DNA from: Haemaphysalis longicornis | Taxonomy: Eukaryota; Arthropoda; Arachnida; Ixodida; Ixodidae | Length of the DNA: 64,000 nt | Direction: 5' to 3' | Assembly (NCBI GenBank): GCA_013339765.2 | Contig: CM023448.1 | Span: forward strand, 109,877,118 to 109,941,117 | Part shown: positions 35,038 to 46,547 of the stretch, one piece after another | Layout: the number at the start of each line of letters is the position of its first letter | Position numbering within the stretch: position 1 is the first letter of the stretch | Program-made: the position numbers and the translations under genes | Notes under the pieces: model-generated | Told to the model about the DNA's origin: nothing | Database searches by the model: none | The model's input: only the letters and a program-made list of their open reading frames with translations

Positions 35038-35754
35038 AAAGACGATAGTCTTTCTTGGGCTACTTAAACCCAGAAATTTGGTCTGTCTGTATGTCTGTAT
35101 GTCTGTCCGTCTGTCTGTCTGTGACTCGATTCAGCCACCCGGCCAACGCAAAACAATGCCTGCGCAATAGTCTTATATAGTCACAACTAACTCTACCCGT
35201 CTTGGTCCAGTGTAATGTTCATACTTGCCAACATTGTTGAAGAAGAACAAGACATTACGCAAATATGAGACAACAAATCAATACAGAAGTGATATTTCCA
35301 GTGCTCCTTTACAAAAATTCAAACATGCTTGACTTTTGCGAAATTAAATACTTATCAGCTGCAGAAAAAGAATTCACTCCGCCGTCGCCTGCTGTCGCCC
35401 GCGCCACTATAGCTTCTGGCGCCATTTTAAGAAATCAACCGCAACAGTTACGCAAGGTTCCACTCGTATAGTTTCCACGTTCCTGCTGCAACGCACGTGG
35501 AGTAGGGAAACGCGGTTCTATAAACGTTGAAGTGGGGTGCCTCGATTAACGCGCGTCTTCGCCGACGGCAGCGTCCGCATCGAGACACCCGGTTTGGAGC
35601 AGTGGAACGCGGGAAATTTAAAATGATTTAAGCAAACATTTGGCTGTCTTTACCTTGGAGGAGCTCGACACAAGAGGAACAACAGGAGAGGTGAGCGGTA
35701 GTAAAGCGAAGGGAGGCATTTACTTCGCAAAAGCCGATAAAGACTATCGTCTTT
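35038..35754. repeat. Inverted 16-bp ends AAAGACGATAGTCTTT
   Basis: AAAGACGATAGTCTTT at 35038-35053 is found exactly in reverse complement at 35739-35754. Each end is itself a near-palindrome. Between them are a (TGTC)n-rich patch (35083-35122) and no ORF with a domain. It could be a small DNA transposon. Confidence 0.35.
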
Positions 35755-35827
35755 TGACGTCATTTGCAACGAAAGGAGCAGATACGCGGCCAATTTTTTT
35801 AGTGCAGTTGGCCTTTAACTCCTGCTT

Positions 35828-36045
35828 CACAAGCTCAGTGGCTAAGGCGCTGGTTGGACCCCGTCGTGGCAGCCTTTTTTTTTATGAGTGCGGCAAACAA
35901 AACCTTCGATGAGCAGAGACTTCGGCGCAGTTTAAGGTTATATTTGGTCGAGATTAATAGCCATGTGGTCTAAATTAATCCATAGCCCTCCACATACGGC
36001 GCGCATCAAAGGCAGGTAAATCAGACAACTCAAACTCAATCACTA
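35828..36045 (+). mobile_element. Ruka-like: Old, decayed SINE copy
   Basis: It keeps AAGCTCAGTGGCTAAGGCGC from the head, ACTTCGGCGCAG, GTGGTCTAAATTAATCC and CCCTCCACATACGGCGCGC from the body and an ACTCAATCA tail. The B-box region is lost. Confidence 0.65.
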
Positions 36046-36624
36046 TTTTTTTTTTCATCCACACTGTGCTACATACACTTCGCTATTTTCAAAATCACTG
36101 CTATTCACTCATCGCATACTCATTCGCGATTGTACTCACCTGTATTCACACTCATATCTGCTCACTTTTTACCCGCTGGCAAGCAGGCCAGCTCAACCCA
36201 TTTGTGATTACTTGTACTCACTCTCAAACGTATTCCCACTCATGTGTAACCGTGCTGGAGGACTTGTTTTCACGGGCTGAAATAGGTTGATCTATGACAT
36301 CGTCCAAGTATAACACACACTTTGACCAATAGAGTTGGTGCAACGACTACAGCGGCAGTGCTTGCTACGCCAGATGGGGGTGATTACAATGCAGTGAAGA
36401 GAATGTGAGAGATCGGAAAAGCAACAACAGAGAGAAAACAAAAGTTAAATAAGAAATGCGCGCAATGAAATTCAAGAAAAAAACTCGAAATAAAGTAAAG
36501 TAAAAGAAAAAAAAATAGAGCGAGGGGAGCCCAGGAAGCGCAGAGCGCCTAACAAGAAAAAGGAGTCAAAACGTACATGACGACGCAAACGCGCACAGAC
36601 GCAGCCATGCACATAATGGAAAAA

Positions 36625-37000
36625 TTACAAAGTTTTGTGTAGTCCTGAATCGCGCGAAAAACGCAGAAGAATTTTTGTCCCTAAAGATGAGTCATTGTTG
36701 TTGTCCCAGGGTCCAAGAAAGTGACACAACTGAAGGCTTGCTCCACGTCGAACACGAGACAGGCAGCTCGCCGCTGTTACTCGCGCAGCGGAAATCGCGG
36801 GCATATACACAACAAGTGGTCTGTAGTCTCGCCCACAGCGCACGTGGGGCACAGTGGTGAATCCTCCCACCCTATTTTGAACTTGAGGCCTCCGGTGTAA
36901 GCCACGTTGAGACGCAAACGATGCAGTACACCTTCAGACGCTTTGGTTAGCTAGGTCAGGTGGAACACGGAATTTACAGAGAGGGTCAATTCCATGCAGA
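36625..37000 (-). pseudogene. LINE ORF2 extreme C-terminus with zinc motif
   Basis: On the minus strand: LHRLRLNVAYTGGLKF, then CPTCAVGETTDHLLCICP, a Cys-x2-Cys...His-x3-4-Cys motif typical of the end of many LINE polyproteins. After a stop and frameshift, LRFSRDSGLHKTL ends at 36625. A (TC)n tract lies on the upstream side. Only about 120 residues of coding sense remain. Confidence 0.65.
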
Positions 37001-37020
37001 GGTGGAAGCCCACATTAAAG

Positions 37021-37021
37021 A

Positions 37022-37081
<60 letters not shown>

Positions 37082-37169
37082 ACGCTCAGTCGAAATAATC
37101 ACGGATATTTCTTGTAGTTAATGTTGTTGTTGTTGTTGTTGTTGTTGTTGCTGCTGCTGCTGCTGCTGC

Positions 37170-37250
<81 letters not shown>
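37021..37250 (+). repeat. (TC)n and (TTG)n/(CTG)n microsatellites
   Basis: TC repeats run 37021-37081, then alternating blocks of TTG and CTG triplets cover 37121-37250. The triplet array opens a poly-Leu frame, which is an artefact of the repeat. Confidence 0.95.
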
Positions 37251-38751
37251 GCGCTATAACGAACATTACCAACAATTACAGCACACCGCAAGCATCACGT
37301 ACACCGCATAAATGGTCAAGGCAGAAACCATCGTCTACGCGAAAATGCCACACCAGCCATCAACTTGCCGCAAGCACATTCCGGGTATTCACGCAGCTGC
37401 GAGCACACTGGAAGATGCTGAGCCCCGAACGTTGACGCGGAGCACAGCGATCGGGCAAAGTCACGTACGGTAGAAGGCGGCATTAATTCCTTGACGGCCA
37501 AGAAATCATTCCTGGCTGATTGAACAGCAGCTTCTTCACTTCTTCACTTCACAGCTTCTCAAGAAGGTAACAGCTTCTTCACTTCCGGATGAACGAACAA
37601 CTTGAGGTACAACGCAGAGTTGTATCACTATTGTGACAAGCGTCGACAACAGACACTCTTATCTCCCAGCATTCAAACAACAGATCAAACGCAACTGGCC
37701 CGGGTAGGTCAATACCTCCCAGGGGGCACTGGGCAGGCCATGCCGGCGAAAGAACCGCCTCCATCGTTTCTGCTCCTCAGCGACCTCAACAGTAAAAAGA
37801 AGATTCCTTTTCGGACCAAACAAACAGCTTTTGCACTTGCTTTTCAGGTATACGCCCTGGATTTTAAAACCTAGCAATTTAATCATATCCGACTGGGTAT
37901 TTTATTACCAATGGCTACCATTAGGTTGTATTGGCGTGTGGAAGGTGGAATAAATTGCGCCGGGCTCGGTTTTTACTAATTATAAGGCACCGCGCATCGC
38001 TTGAGCGGCTTTTCTGGGTTGCGTTGAAAGGTTGGGGTGACCCATAGCAGTAGGCGAAAGGGTAACGCCTTTTGGACCAACGCTGGAATGCTGGACCAAG
38101 GGAAGAATGCCTGCAGGCGTGTTCCTCCATGGCGCTACTGAGGCGTCTCCACCTTCATCTCCGCCTTCCTAAGAGGCCTTCTGGAAAGGCATCCATGCCC
38201 CCGCTTTCCCTCTTCCCAACACCGGTACCACTGGCGCTAGAAAGAAGTGAAGGAGGCGAGGGGTGACGTCAGAGCGCGGACGTCAGGGGACGTCTTCCCG
38301 CACGTGCCGCCAGATGGAAGAGCTAAAAAAAGCGCGCGTGTGGTGCCCGGCGCTGTCGTAATAATTATTTCTTCTTCTTTACTTTCATTTCGTCCGTATG
38401 CGAAACAGGCTCGCTACGGCAGAAGGGCTTTATTCCCTAACAATTGACGCAATCCCTCCGCCGGTAGCGTCACATTCCGCATGGTTCTTGCTCTTAGCTG
38501 CCAACACCATGTGACGCAACCTCGCCCCCTCCGGATTTATAGTTCGAGATGTCTTTTATAGGCATAGCCCACTACGACGGCCCTTTCCGTGCTCCTGTAA
38601 CGGATATTACACTGATGGCCCATAAACTTTCCTATCACAGTGAACCAGGCCGTAAGGGCTGTGTTTGAATATATCAGGGGAAGCTCGCATTTGAAAACAT
38701 GAATGGGTTTGATAAGGGTGGTGATGCTGAAAATAAAGTCTTTATAGGTGC
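37251..38751. other. No recognisable gene
   Basis: Short local CAGCTTCTTCACTTC repeats occur at 37527-37585. Nothing with a domain is seen. Confidence 0.35.
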
Positions 38752-38836
38752 CGTGTAAGGCAAGCTGCCAGACCTCGCACGCAGTAGCTTACCGTCGTGT
38801 AAGGCAAGCTGCCAGACCTCGCACGCAGCAGCTTAC
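38752..38836 (+). repeat. Tandem repeat, 44-bp period, 2 copies
   Basis: CGTGTAAGGCAAGCTGCCAG plus CCTCGCACGCAG at 38752-38792 recurs at 38796-38836 with a single base difference. Confidence 0.9.
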
Positions 38837-39049
38837 TGCAAAGGTCACCGAGAACGCGCACAGAATGGAGCCTGCTTTCAGTTTGTGGTGAAGCTTTTTT
38901 TTTTTTTCTGAAACGGAACCATGCACTGCTTTTTGTGGTAATATTTTAAGACGCGTTCAAGACACTTTCATTAGTGGAGATGCTGCTAATGAAAGTGAAA
39001 TGTTGCTCATGAAAGCACGCGTCCAATGGGGGGGGCTGGAACTCACTTC

Positions 39050-39190
39050 ATCCCACTCTGGTCGCGTTTTTCTTCCCTTTCTTTCTATATAAAATTGAAA
39101 TTTTCACTTCACTAATCGTAGTAAAACCATCTTCCCCTATGCCTCCATTGGCGTTATAGGATACGGGCCTTTACTTCTATGTTTCCAATA
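39050..39190 (+). mobile_element. Partial copy of the tRNA foldback outer arm
   Basis: It contains CCCACTCTGG(T)CGCGTTTTTCTT, the polypyrimidine tract, CACTTCACTAATCGTAGTAAAA and CCCCTATGCCTCCATTGGCG. The order matches the right outer arms at 57438-57580 and 23037-23166. Most of the tRNA-like unit is missing. Confidence 0.6.
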
Positions 39191-39419
39191 CCTCATCCCT
39201 AGCAATATATAGGGTGATCAAAATTAAGTCGACATGTTTTTTTAACACGAAAGTGTTTTATTGCGGGATTCACGAAGGTTTCACTGACGTCATATTCGTC
39301 ACGGAAGTGACGCCAGTACAACGAAGCAAGCGGTCTGTACAAGGTGCACCGCTGCACACAGGGTCTTCTTGAGGGGAATCAACCTTTAGTACTAAAGAGT
39401 ACGTTATACTAGTACGTTA

Positions 39420-41640
39420 ACGTACTAAAGAGTACATTAAATGGAGGAATACAGAATTATTAGGAATTAAATAACGGAAAAGGTCAGGTTGGCCAAGAGA
39501 CGTTATCAGGTAGGTCAATTTTTCAGCTGCCGAAGAAACATAAGAAAACTTGGGACCTCGTAAACATTATATCTGGCAGGCATCCAAAGAAAAACCTTGA
39601 TACAAATCTTAGAGATTGTTTCCCTCTTCAGATAGTTATGACTTGACCAATAAATTTAATGAGCATTTTATACATTCAGTTAATGAACTTAAAAATAACA
39701 CTGCAAAATCTGATTCTTGGAAGAGCCGATCGTCATGCGTCTTTTCAGCCTACATGCCAGAAGTCACTGAGCTCGATTTATGGCAAATAATGCGTACAAT
39801 GCCACTATAAGTCACCTGGTTATGACAGAGTCAGGGTGCGGGATTTAATAATGAACTTCAGTCATCTCAAAAGTGTATTACTTTATATTATAAACCAGAC
39901 CCTAAACACTGGCATAATCCCGAAAGATATGAAAGTCAGCGTTGTGAGACCTCTTCATAAAAAAGGATTTAGAAACGACCACAAGAACTATAGGCCAGTC
40001 TCAATACAGTCGTCAAAAATATGTATTATAGAGAATATATTACAAAAAAGTATGACCTCATTTTGCGAAACGCATAGCCTAATCAGTACAGCGCAATATG
40101 GATTCCGAAGTGGGCTTAGCACGACCAGCTTATTAGAGGATTTCAACGACTATATGTGCAGTCAGATTGACAAAAACAACCTCGTTATTGCACTCTTTTT
40201 AGACTTCCAGAAGGTGTTTGACAAGATTGGCCATAAGGGGCCCCTTGAAAAATTACCCAATTAATTAATATCGGGTTTAGAGGTCTTACGCCAGATTTTT
40301 CTTAGAACATTTGTCGAATCGCGTCCAGTGTGTTCGTATCGAAAGTTCATGTAGTGAAATGATGTGCGTCCGTTCAGGTGTACCACAGGGATCGGTGCTG
40401 GGGCCACTTTTATTTAACGGTTATATTAATGACTTTGCTTCCTTGCCACTGAATGCCAAACCCTACATGTATGCTGACGATACTGCTCTTCTTTTATCGT
40501 GTTCAAATTATGATGTCGGTGCTCGTTTTATGCAAGAGGATATTTGTTTTCTGATGAACTGGCTTAGTAACAATCATATTTGTCTGAATTAATCCAAAAC
40601 CAATTTGATGTTTTCATAGCCCTTACCGGACCTTTGCCGGGAGCACATCTGTATTTCTTCATACTAGCGCCTGTCATAATTGCTGCTGCCGTCCAGTCGA
40701 TCTTGTTCATGATGTTAAGTATTTAGGTTTGCAATTCGACGAAACTTCATCTTGGAATTTACATATAGATCAGGTTGCAAAACACTTACGAGCGGTATGT
40801 GTTCATTTGTATGCGCTTCGATTTGTTTGTTGCCTCACTGTAAAAAGAATGGTTTTTAAATGCTTAGGAGAATGTATCATTAGATATGGTCTAACTATTT
40901 ATGGACATGCATCTTCCTATAAACTTAACATTCTTAATAGCATCCTGCACAAAATAGCGCACAATATTATGTATGGCACTAGACATCATGGAGACCGAAC
41001 AGCAATTGTTATGAAATAATCAGATATTCTACAAGTGAAAAAACAACTCATTTTTGATATCTTATTAAAAATTTCTTTTACAGTCCTTTCACAGTTGATA
41101 ATATAAAAACAAGGTGCCTCCGTCAAACGGAACGTTTTGTTCTGCCGCGAGTAATTACCGGCTATGGAAAGAAAACACGGTCGTTCCACATTCCTTTTTA
41201 CTTTAATAAAATAGACGCCCCCCAAGCATTAACAGTCCCTCCCAAGCCAAAAAATACTTGAAGGCACGGGTCCACGAAGCCACTATTGAATAAGACAATT
41301 AGACTGTGCTTGAATGTGATTGTGCTCCTTTTATTTGAATTGCAGTTTGTGCACCAAAACAAGCAAACATTCTATTCTTTATGCTTTATAGTGGTTTGAC
41401 ATCATGCAACGCAGTGTGTTTTCTTCTTGCTTGTTTTTTTTTTCCTTTTTTTTTTCTTGCTTTTATCTTCTTTCTTGCTTGCCTTTTTTTAATTGTTTTT
41501 ATTCACCGAGTTGTTTCTCATACGGCTCTTTGTATTAGCCGAGACTGCCCAGCCCCGCACACAAGCCACTCTGGCTTATGCGGGCTGGGTATTACAATGT
41601 AAAAGAGCTTGAATAAACATTATCTTTATCACTTAGGGTT
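39420..41640 (+). pseudogene. CR1/L2-type LINE, 5'-truncated, broken
   Basis: The RT is read in pieces. At 39836-40264: NYRPVSIQSSKICIIENIL, QYGFRSGLSTTSLLEDF and ALFLDFQKVFDKIGH (first catalytic Asp). At 40311-40592: RSGVPQGSVLGPLLF and YMYADDTALLLS (active-site YADD). At 40729-41019: the thumb and C-terminal part. Endonuclease is absent. Stops separate the pieces. The 3' end has an inverted pair CCCAGCCCCGCA..TGCGGGCTGGG at 41549-41588 and AATAAA before 41640. The RT blocks favour the CR1/L2 group over RTE or I. Confidence 0.8.
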
Positions 41641-41891
41641 GTTCGTTTTCCGGTTTTATATTTTAACACGGAAGTGTTTTATGCCGGGATACACCAATAT
41701 TTTGCTGACGTCATATCCGTCACGAAAATAACGCCAGTACACTTTTGCCGAAGCGACCCGCCAGGAGGACGTCGCTCGCCAAACCCACCCACAAGACAGC
41801 CGCCGACCCGCAAATCATGCTCAGCGGCAGATTTCGCTGCACACTTTATTTTCGTGTTTTACCGATTCCTATGACAGAGGAATCAACCGCA

Positions 41892-42680
41892 GTTTTTAAA
41901 ATAGACGCTTAGATTTACGTGAAGACCACCTCCACTGTGAGGTTACACGCCCAGGGGGACACAGGATTACGTGGTAATGATACGTGTAAAGGGCACAATT
42001 AACTAAAATTGAATAATTACCTTTTTAGTGGCTGCAGTAACCACTCATGTTTGTATTCAAAAGTTAGACCCAATCGTGTTTCTATACGCACTTTCATTGG
42101 GCAAGATCCTTCTAGCGCATTCCTACTCCGAGATCTCGAACTGCGAAGGTTGATTGCCGATCCCATGATTACGCATGCTAGACCGTGAAGACCGGCGCAG
42201 AGTTACTCCCCTTTGTTCTGTGTTTCGATAGCAATTCGGAGTACTGCAGATATAAATAACGCCAGCCAAGACTAAAAGGGTGCCAGTTATCACTTTGCCT
42301 ATGCCTCTACCCCGTCGTCAAACTAACCACTGTACACAGCAGGCACGTCACAAAAGGGAGAAGCTTTGCGCCGGACCTTACCGTCTTGCATGCGTAATCA
42401 TGCGAACGGCAATTCCACTTCACCGTTTGATATCTCGGACTACGGATGCGCAAGAAGAATTCTGCCAATTGAAACTGCGTAGGAACATGATTGCGTCAAA
42501 CTTTCCAATACAAACATGCCTTTCTTACTGCAGCCACTAAAAATTTAATTAATCAGGTTTAGTTAATTAAGCCTCCGAAATCAATAATTACCTCCTATTT
42601 ATGTGTCCCCCTGGGTGCATAACCTCACTGTAGAGGTCGTCTTCGCGTAAATCTATGCGCCTATTTTAAAAAAAACCTGT
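41892..42680. repeat. Long foldback, ~330-bp arms
   Basis: Left arm 41892-42220 and right arm 42350-42680 are inverted copies with moderate divergence: AAATAxxCGCxTAGATTTACG, CCAGGGGGACACA, TTTTTAGTGGCTGCAGTAA and CATGATTACGCATGC all recur. The spacer is about 130 bp. The right arm joins the AGGGTGATCA terminus. Confidence 0.65.
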
Positions 42681-42726
42681 CGACTTAAGCTGATCACCCT
42701 GTATATATATATATATATATATATAG

Positions 42727-42978
42727 TGTGGCCGTAAGATAGAAGGTGACGGGGCCGTTGCTTTCGCAGCTCCTTTATTCCAAGGCGTCAGGCGGGGACG
42801 AACCAAGATGGCGACCCAGCGTCCCTGCTGATGATGATTAGCCGAAGACGAGGTTGTGCCGGTGATGATGAGTATGTACAGCAGATGATGCGGTAGCCGC
42901 AAGCTACTGGTGATGATGATTAATACCAATGGGGACAAATATCTCCTAGCAGGCAGCAAGACACAAACTCAGCTCACA
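42727..42978 (-). repeat. 3' LTR of the gypsy element
   Basis: On the minus strand it begins TGTGAGCTGAG and ends near GGCCACA. An AATAAA lies in GGAATAAAGGAGC. By eye it differs from the other LTR at roughly eight positions over 250, so the insertion is not ancient. Confidence 0.85.
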
Positions 42979-43336
42979 CTATTATCCCTCTCGTTGAAAG
43001 AAGCGGCCGCCTGGCCGCGTTTCAGAGTTCGTCGCGGCGGTTAAAAACCTTGAGCCGGGAAACGTGACTATCTCGGTGTGCCACGATGGCGGCGGTCGGA
43101 ACTTGGGCAAACCGGTGTGACGCGAAAGTTTACAGGAGAGGTCGCCTCGAGAACCTTGTACGGACCAAGGAACGGTTGCAAGAACTTCTAGCATAGGCCC
43201 GGAAGACGAATAGGCGTCCACACCAACACTTCATCACCGGGTCGGAACTTGAGGAGAGCGATGCACAGCGTCGTAGCGTTGCTTTCGATCCTGTTGGCTC
43301 GCTTCAGTGCGCATGTGGGCAAGTTGGCGGCAGTGT

Positions 43337-44206
43337 TCAACGCGAGCAACAAATGTTCAGGAGACGTCGCAGAAGGTGACACGGGAGCGGCGAGAAAGAG
43401 CAGGTATCCAGAGTGTGCGAAGGGTGACGGCCGTATACAAGGTAGTACGGGGAGTATCCGGTTGTGGTCTGAATTGCGGTATTGTAAGCATAGGTAACAG
43501 GAGGTAAGATGGCGTCCCAGTTGCGATGGTCAGGTTGAATATACATAGAGATCATATCAGAGAGAGTTCGATGGAAGCGTTCTGTGAGGCCGTTGTTTGG
43601 GGATGATAGCTGGACGTCATCTTGTGACAGGTGTTGGAAGCTCGAAGCAAGTCGGCGAGAATTGAGACAGAAATGTCTTGCCTCGATCGCTTAGCAAAAC
43701 GCGGGGCGCTCCATGGCGTAGCAAAATGTTGTTTAAGAAGAAGTGAGCGATCTCGGTGGCGCTAGCTGAAGGAAGTGGAGCGGTTTCGGCGTAGCGAGTC
43801 AGGTGGTCCACTGCCGTAACTATCCAGCGATGACCGGCCGCTGTCGGAGGCAAGGGACCGTAAAGGTCAATACCGACCACTTCAAACGGGCTTGCTGGAC
43901 ACGGAAGGGGCTGGAGTAGACCGGCAGGGGTGACGTGGAGCGTTTCCGGTGCTGACAAGGCGCACAAGAGGCGACGTATTTGGCGACACTCGTAGAAAGC
44001 CCTGGCCAAAAGAAGCGCCCTCGGACACGGTCGTAGGTCTTCTGGAATCCGAGGTGGCCTGCAGTTGGGTCGTCGTGCAACGCTTCCAAAATGCGTGGAC
44101 GGAGGGAACGGGGCACAACCGGAACCCATCTGGCTCCATCGGTGTGGTGGTTGATGCGGTACAGTGCGCCATCAAGAAGCTGGAACTGGTGCAGCTGACG
44201 ACGTAG
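43337..44206 (-). pseudogene. gypsy integrase region, frameshifted
   Basis: The HHCC zinc-binding segment is in the frame 44116-43820 (HDDPTAGHLGFQ...CAPCQ). The catalytic core is in another frame (44129-43617), with GIDLYGPLP and LLSDRGKTF giving the two Asp residues. The C-terminal core part is in a third (43555-43337: YAYNTAIQTTTGYSP and a LVYGRHP motif). The catalytic Glu falls near the break at about 43560-43610. At least two indels separate the parts, so no single integrase can be made. In life it would insert cDNA into the genome. Confidence 0.8.
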
Positions 44207-44376
44207 GCGGGCTATTCGGTGGTTGTGTGGAGCCGGTGAGCCGCTCGATTATTGTCCGACAATAACTGTCGGCGTGTTGAAGGGCAACCAAGTCGGGGAT
44301 ATCGTTTATAGGAATATCGATGGGTGCAATGGGCAAAGGCGGCACATTAGAATATCGGGCAACGTCGTCTGAAGAC

Positions 44377-46476
44377 TTAACCACACCGGGAAAGCGCGTC
44401 CGCGTCGATATGCTTGCGACCAGACTTATAGATCACCGTGAAGTCATATTCTTGCAAGCGGAGAATCCAGCGCCCAAGTCGTCCTGACAGATTTTTCAAA
44501 GAAGACAGCCAACACAGGGCATGGTGATCTGTAACGACTGTGAAATGTCGGCCGTAAAGGTATGGACGGAACTTTTGAACAGACCACACAACAGCCAGAC
44601 ATTCTTGCTCTGTGATGGGGTAATTTGTTTCTGCGGACGTCAGAGAGCGGCTTGCGTAGGCAACCACTCGTTCACGCGAGTGAGCATCGCGCTGTAGCAA
44701 GACGGCGCCAATTCCATGCCCGCTAGCGTCAGTATGAAGAAGGACTGGCTTTGTGTCATCGAAGTGGCGAAGTACAGGCCCGGAAGTAAGTGCTTGCTTT
44801 AGATTTTGAAAAGCCTTCTCGCAGTCGTCACTCCAGACAAAGGGGTTACCGGAATGCAGCAGTTGATTGGGGGGCGAGGCCAGGGTGGCGAAATTTCGAA
44901 CGAAACGGCGGAAATATGATGCCAAGCCAAGGAAACTGCGAAGGGATTTTTGTTCTTGACGTCGAGGGAAATAGCCACAGCGGAAATTTTGTCTGGGTCG
45001 GGCCGTATAACCATCTTTGCTGACAATGTGACCGAGAACTTTGATGGATCTGCGGGCGAAGTGGCACTTCTTGGTGTTCAAAGTCAGGCCGGCTTTGGCC
45101 AGATTAGTCAGAATTTCATCGAGACGCCGGAGATGTTCAGGAAAATTCGACGAGAAAATAACAATGTCATCCAGGTAACACAAGCACGTCTTCCATTTAA
45201 GGCCACGAAGGACTGTGTCTATCATTCGCTCAAACGTGGCTGGGGCGTTGCATAAACCAAACGGCATTACGTTAAACTCGTATAAGCCGTCTGGAGTAGC
45301 AAACGCTGTCTTTTCTTTGTCAGGCTCGTGCATGGGTATCTGCCAATAACCAGATCGCAGATCTAAGCTGGAGAAAAATTTCGCCCCCTGCAGACAGTCG
45401 AGCGCGTCATCTATACGCGGCATTGGATAAACATCCTTCTTGGTGATCTTATTCAAGGCTCGATAGTCCACGCAAAACCGCACGGAACCATCCTTCTTGC
45501 GGACTAAAACCACGGGCGAAGACCATGGGCTGGAAGACGGCCTAATGATGTTTCGTTCTAGCATGTCCGCTACATTTTCTTCGATGACTTTTCGTTCGGA
45601 CGATGACACACGGTATGGGCGACGGCGGACGATGTGGGTCCCATCCGTCTCGATCCGATGCGCTGTCACAGATGTCTGCCCCAGCTTGCTAGAAAGGCAG
45701 TCAAATGTGTCCCTGTGTTTATCCAGAGTTGAAGCAGCTAGGTTTGTTTCGCTTTCTGAGAGGTCTTTGCTGATGGTAGCCTTAAGTGTGGAAATATTTG
45801 GCTCAGATTTTGCAGGCGTCGGAACGGAAGAGACGGAGCACAGGGGAACTAATGAGAGCGTATCGTCAGGCAGAACAGAAGCGATAGTAGCACCCCCGGG
45901 GAGCAATATGGATTCGGAAGTGGCGTTTGTAGCCAGAAGCTGTGCTGATCCATGTGCGAAGCGGACGAGGCATGTCGGGATTACGACACCTTTGGGCAGA
46001 AAACGTGGAGAGGGAACTATAAGCACGTATCCGTCACTGATTCGGTTTGAGCAGAGGGAAAGCAGCGTCTCGCGGCGGGGGTTTAAAACACAATCTTCAC
46101 TCGCTGTGAGGTGTACCTGTGGTACTTCAGAAATGCCGCTGAGCTGCTCTGTATCCGTGAGTTGAATTTCAGGGTGATCACATGAAATGACGGCGGATGC
46201 GTATGACAGAAAATCCCAACCTAAAATAAGATGATGAGCACAGGGGGACAACACCGCACACTGAACATGATGCCGAAGAGAACCAACAACAATCCGCACT
46301 GTGCATTGTCCGGATGGATTAATCACACTGCTATTCGCTCCATGTAGAAAAGGTCCCGTGTAGGGTGTTCGTACCTTGCGTAGACGAGCAGACAATTCCA
46401 CACTTATCACTGAAACGCTCGCACCAGTGTCAATAAGGGCATCGACGCAAACACCTTCAACCAAAACAGACAGCAA
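44377..46476 (-). CDS. pol: gypsy protease-RT-RNase H frame
   Basis: This open frame of about 699 codons has an aspartic protease near residues 16-100 (ALIDTGASVSVIS; ILGWDFL), reverse transcriptase about 290-480 (FFSSLDLRSGYWQIPM; VMPFGLCNAPATF; CYLDDIVIFSS with the catalytic pair near 433) and RNase H about 570-690 (LLHTDASGHGIGAVLLQ; VVTDHHALCWL; HIDADALSR). It converts the element RNA to DNA after processing of the polyprotein. The listed first codon is TTG, so the real frame probably continues from gag. It ends just after the RNase H; a linker continues in another frame (44384-44172), so an indel lies near 44380. Antisense ORFs here are shadows. Confidence 0.9.
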   Translation of the reverse strand: MLSVLVEGVCVDALIDTGASVSVISVELSARLRKVRTPYTGPFLHGANSSVINPSGQCTVRIVVGSLRHHVQCAVLSPCAHHLILGWDFLSYASAVISCDHPEIQLTDTEQLSGISEVPQVHLTASEDCVLNPRRETLLSLCSNRISDGYVLIVPSPRFLPKGVVIPTCLVRFAHGSAQLLATNATSESILLPGGATIASVLPDDTLSLVPLCSVSSVPTPAKSEPNISTLKATISKDLSESETNLAASTLDKHRDTFDCLSSKLGQTSVTAHRIETDGTHIVRRRPYRVSSSERKVIEENVADMLERNIIRPSSSPWSSPVVLVRKKDGSVRFCVDYRALNKITKKDVYPMPRIDDALDCLQGAKFFSSLDLRSGYWQIPMHEPDKEKTAFATPDGLYEFNVMPFGLCNAPATFERMIDTVLRGLKWKTCLCYLDDIVIFSSNFPEHLRRLDEILTNLAKAGLTLNTKKCHFARRSIKVLGHIVSKDGYTARPRQNFRCGYFPRRQEQKSLRSFLGLASYFRRFVRNFATLASPPNQLLHSGNPFVWSDDCEKAFQNLKQALTSGPVLRHFDDTKPVLLHTDASGHGIGAVLLQRDAHSRERVVAYASRSLTSAETNYPITEQECLAVVWSVQKFRPYLYGRHFTVVTDHHALCWLSSLKNLSGRLGRWILRLQEYDFTVIYKSGRKHIDADALSRCG

Positions 46477-46547
46477 GTTCGACGGACGCTCTGGAGGACT
46501 TGTAAGCTTCGCAGGAGATGCAGTTTTCCCTCCCAGAACTGCATTAA

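Larger units (their letters stand above)
33130..35814. mobile_element. TTAA-flanked composite, 11-bp inverted ends
   Basis: The left end is TTAA then AGGCCAACTGC (33126-33140). The right end is GCAGTTGGCCT then TTAA (35804-35818), a perfect inverted match with TTAA on both sides. Between them lie a tRNA-bearing palindrome (33285-34648), a CAGT microsatellite and two further inverted repeats. No transposase ORF is visible. These may be the ends of one large non-autonomous element or of two smaller ones. Confidence 0.4.
39211..42700. mobile_element. Composite with AGGGTGATCA termini in TA repeats
   Basis: The left end AGGGTGATCA..TTAAGTCGAC (39211) and right end GTCGACTTAAGCTGATCACCCT (ending 42700) are inverted copies next to TA-rich DNA. 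Two same-orientation segments (about 39244-39386 and 41667-41888) share AACACGxAAGTGTTTTAT, CTGACGTCATATxCGTCAC, AACGCCAGTAC and GGAATCAACC. A LINE lies between them and a long foldback follows. No transposase is present. Confidence 0.45.

Noticed and set aside
37121..37435. Poly-leucine ORF
   Set aside because: It is just a TTG/CTG triplet microsatellite read in one frame.
45497..46165. 222-codon frame on the plus strand
   Set aside because: It is a shadow of the gypsy pol frame on the minus strand.
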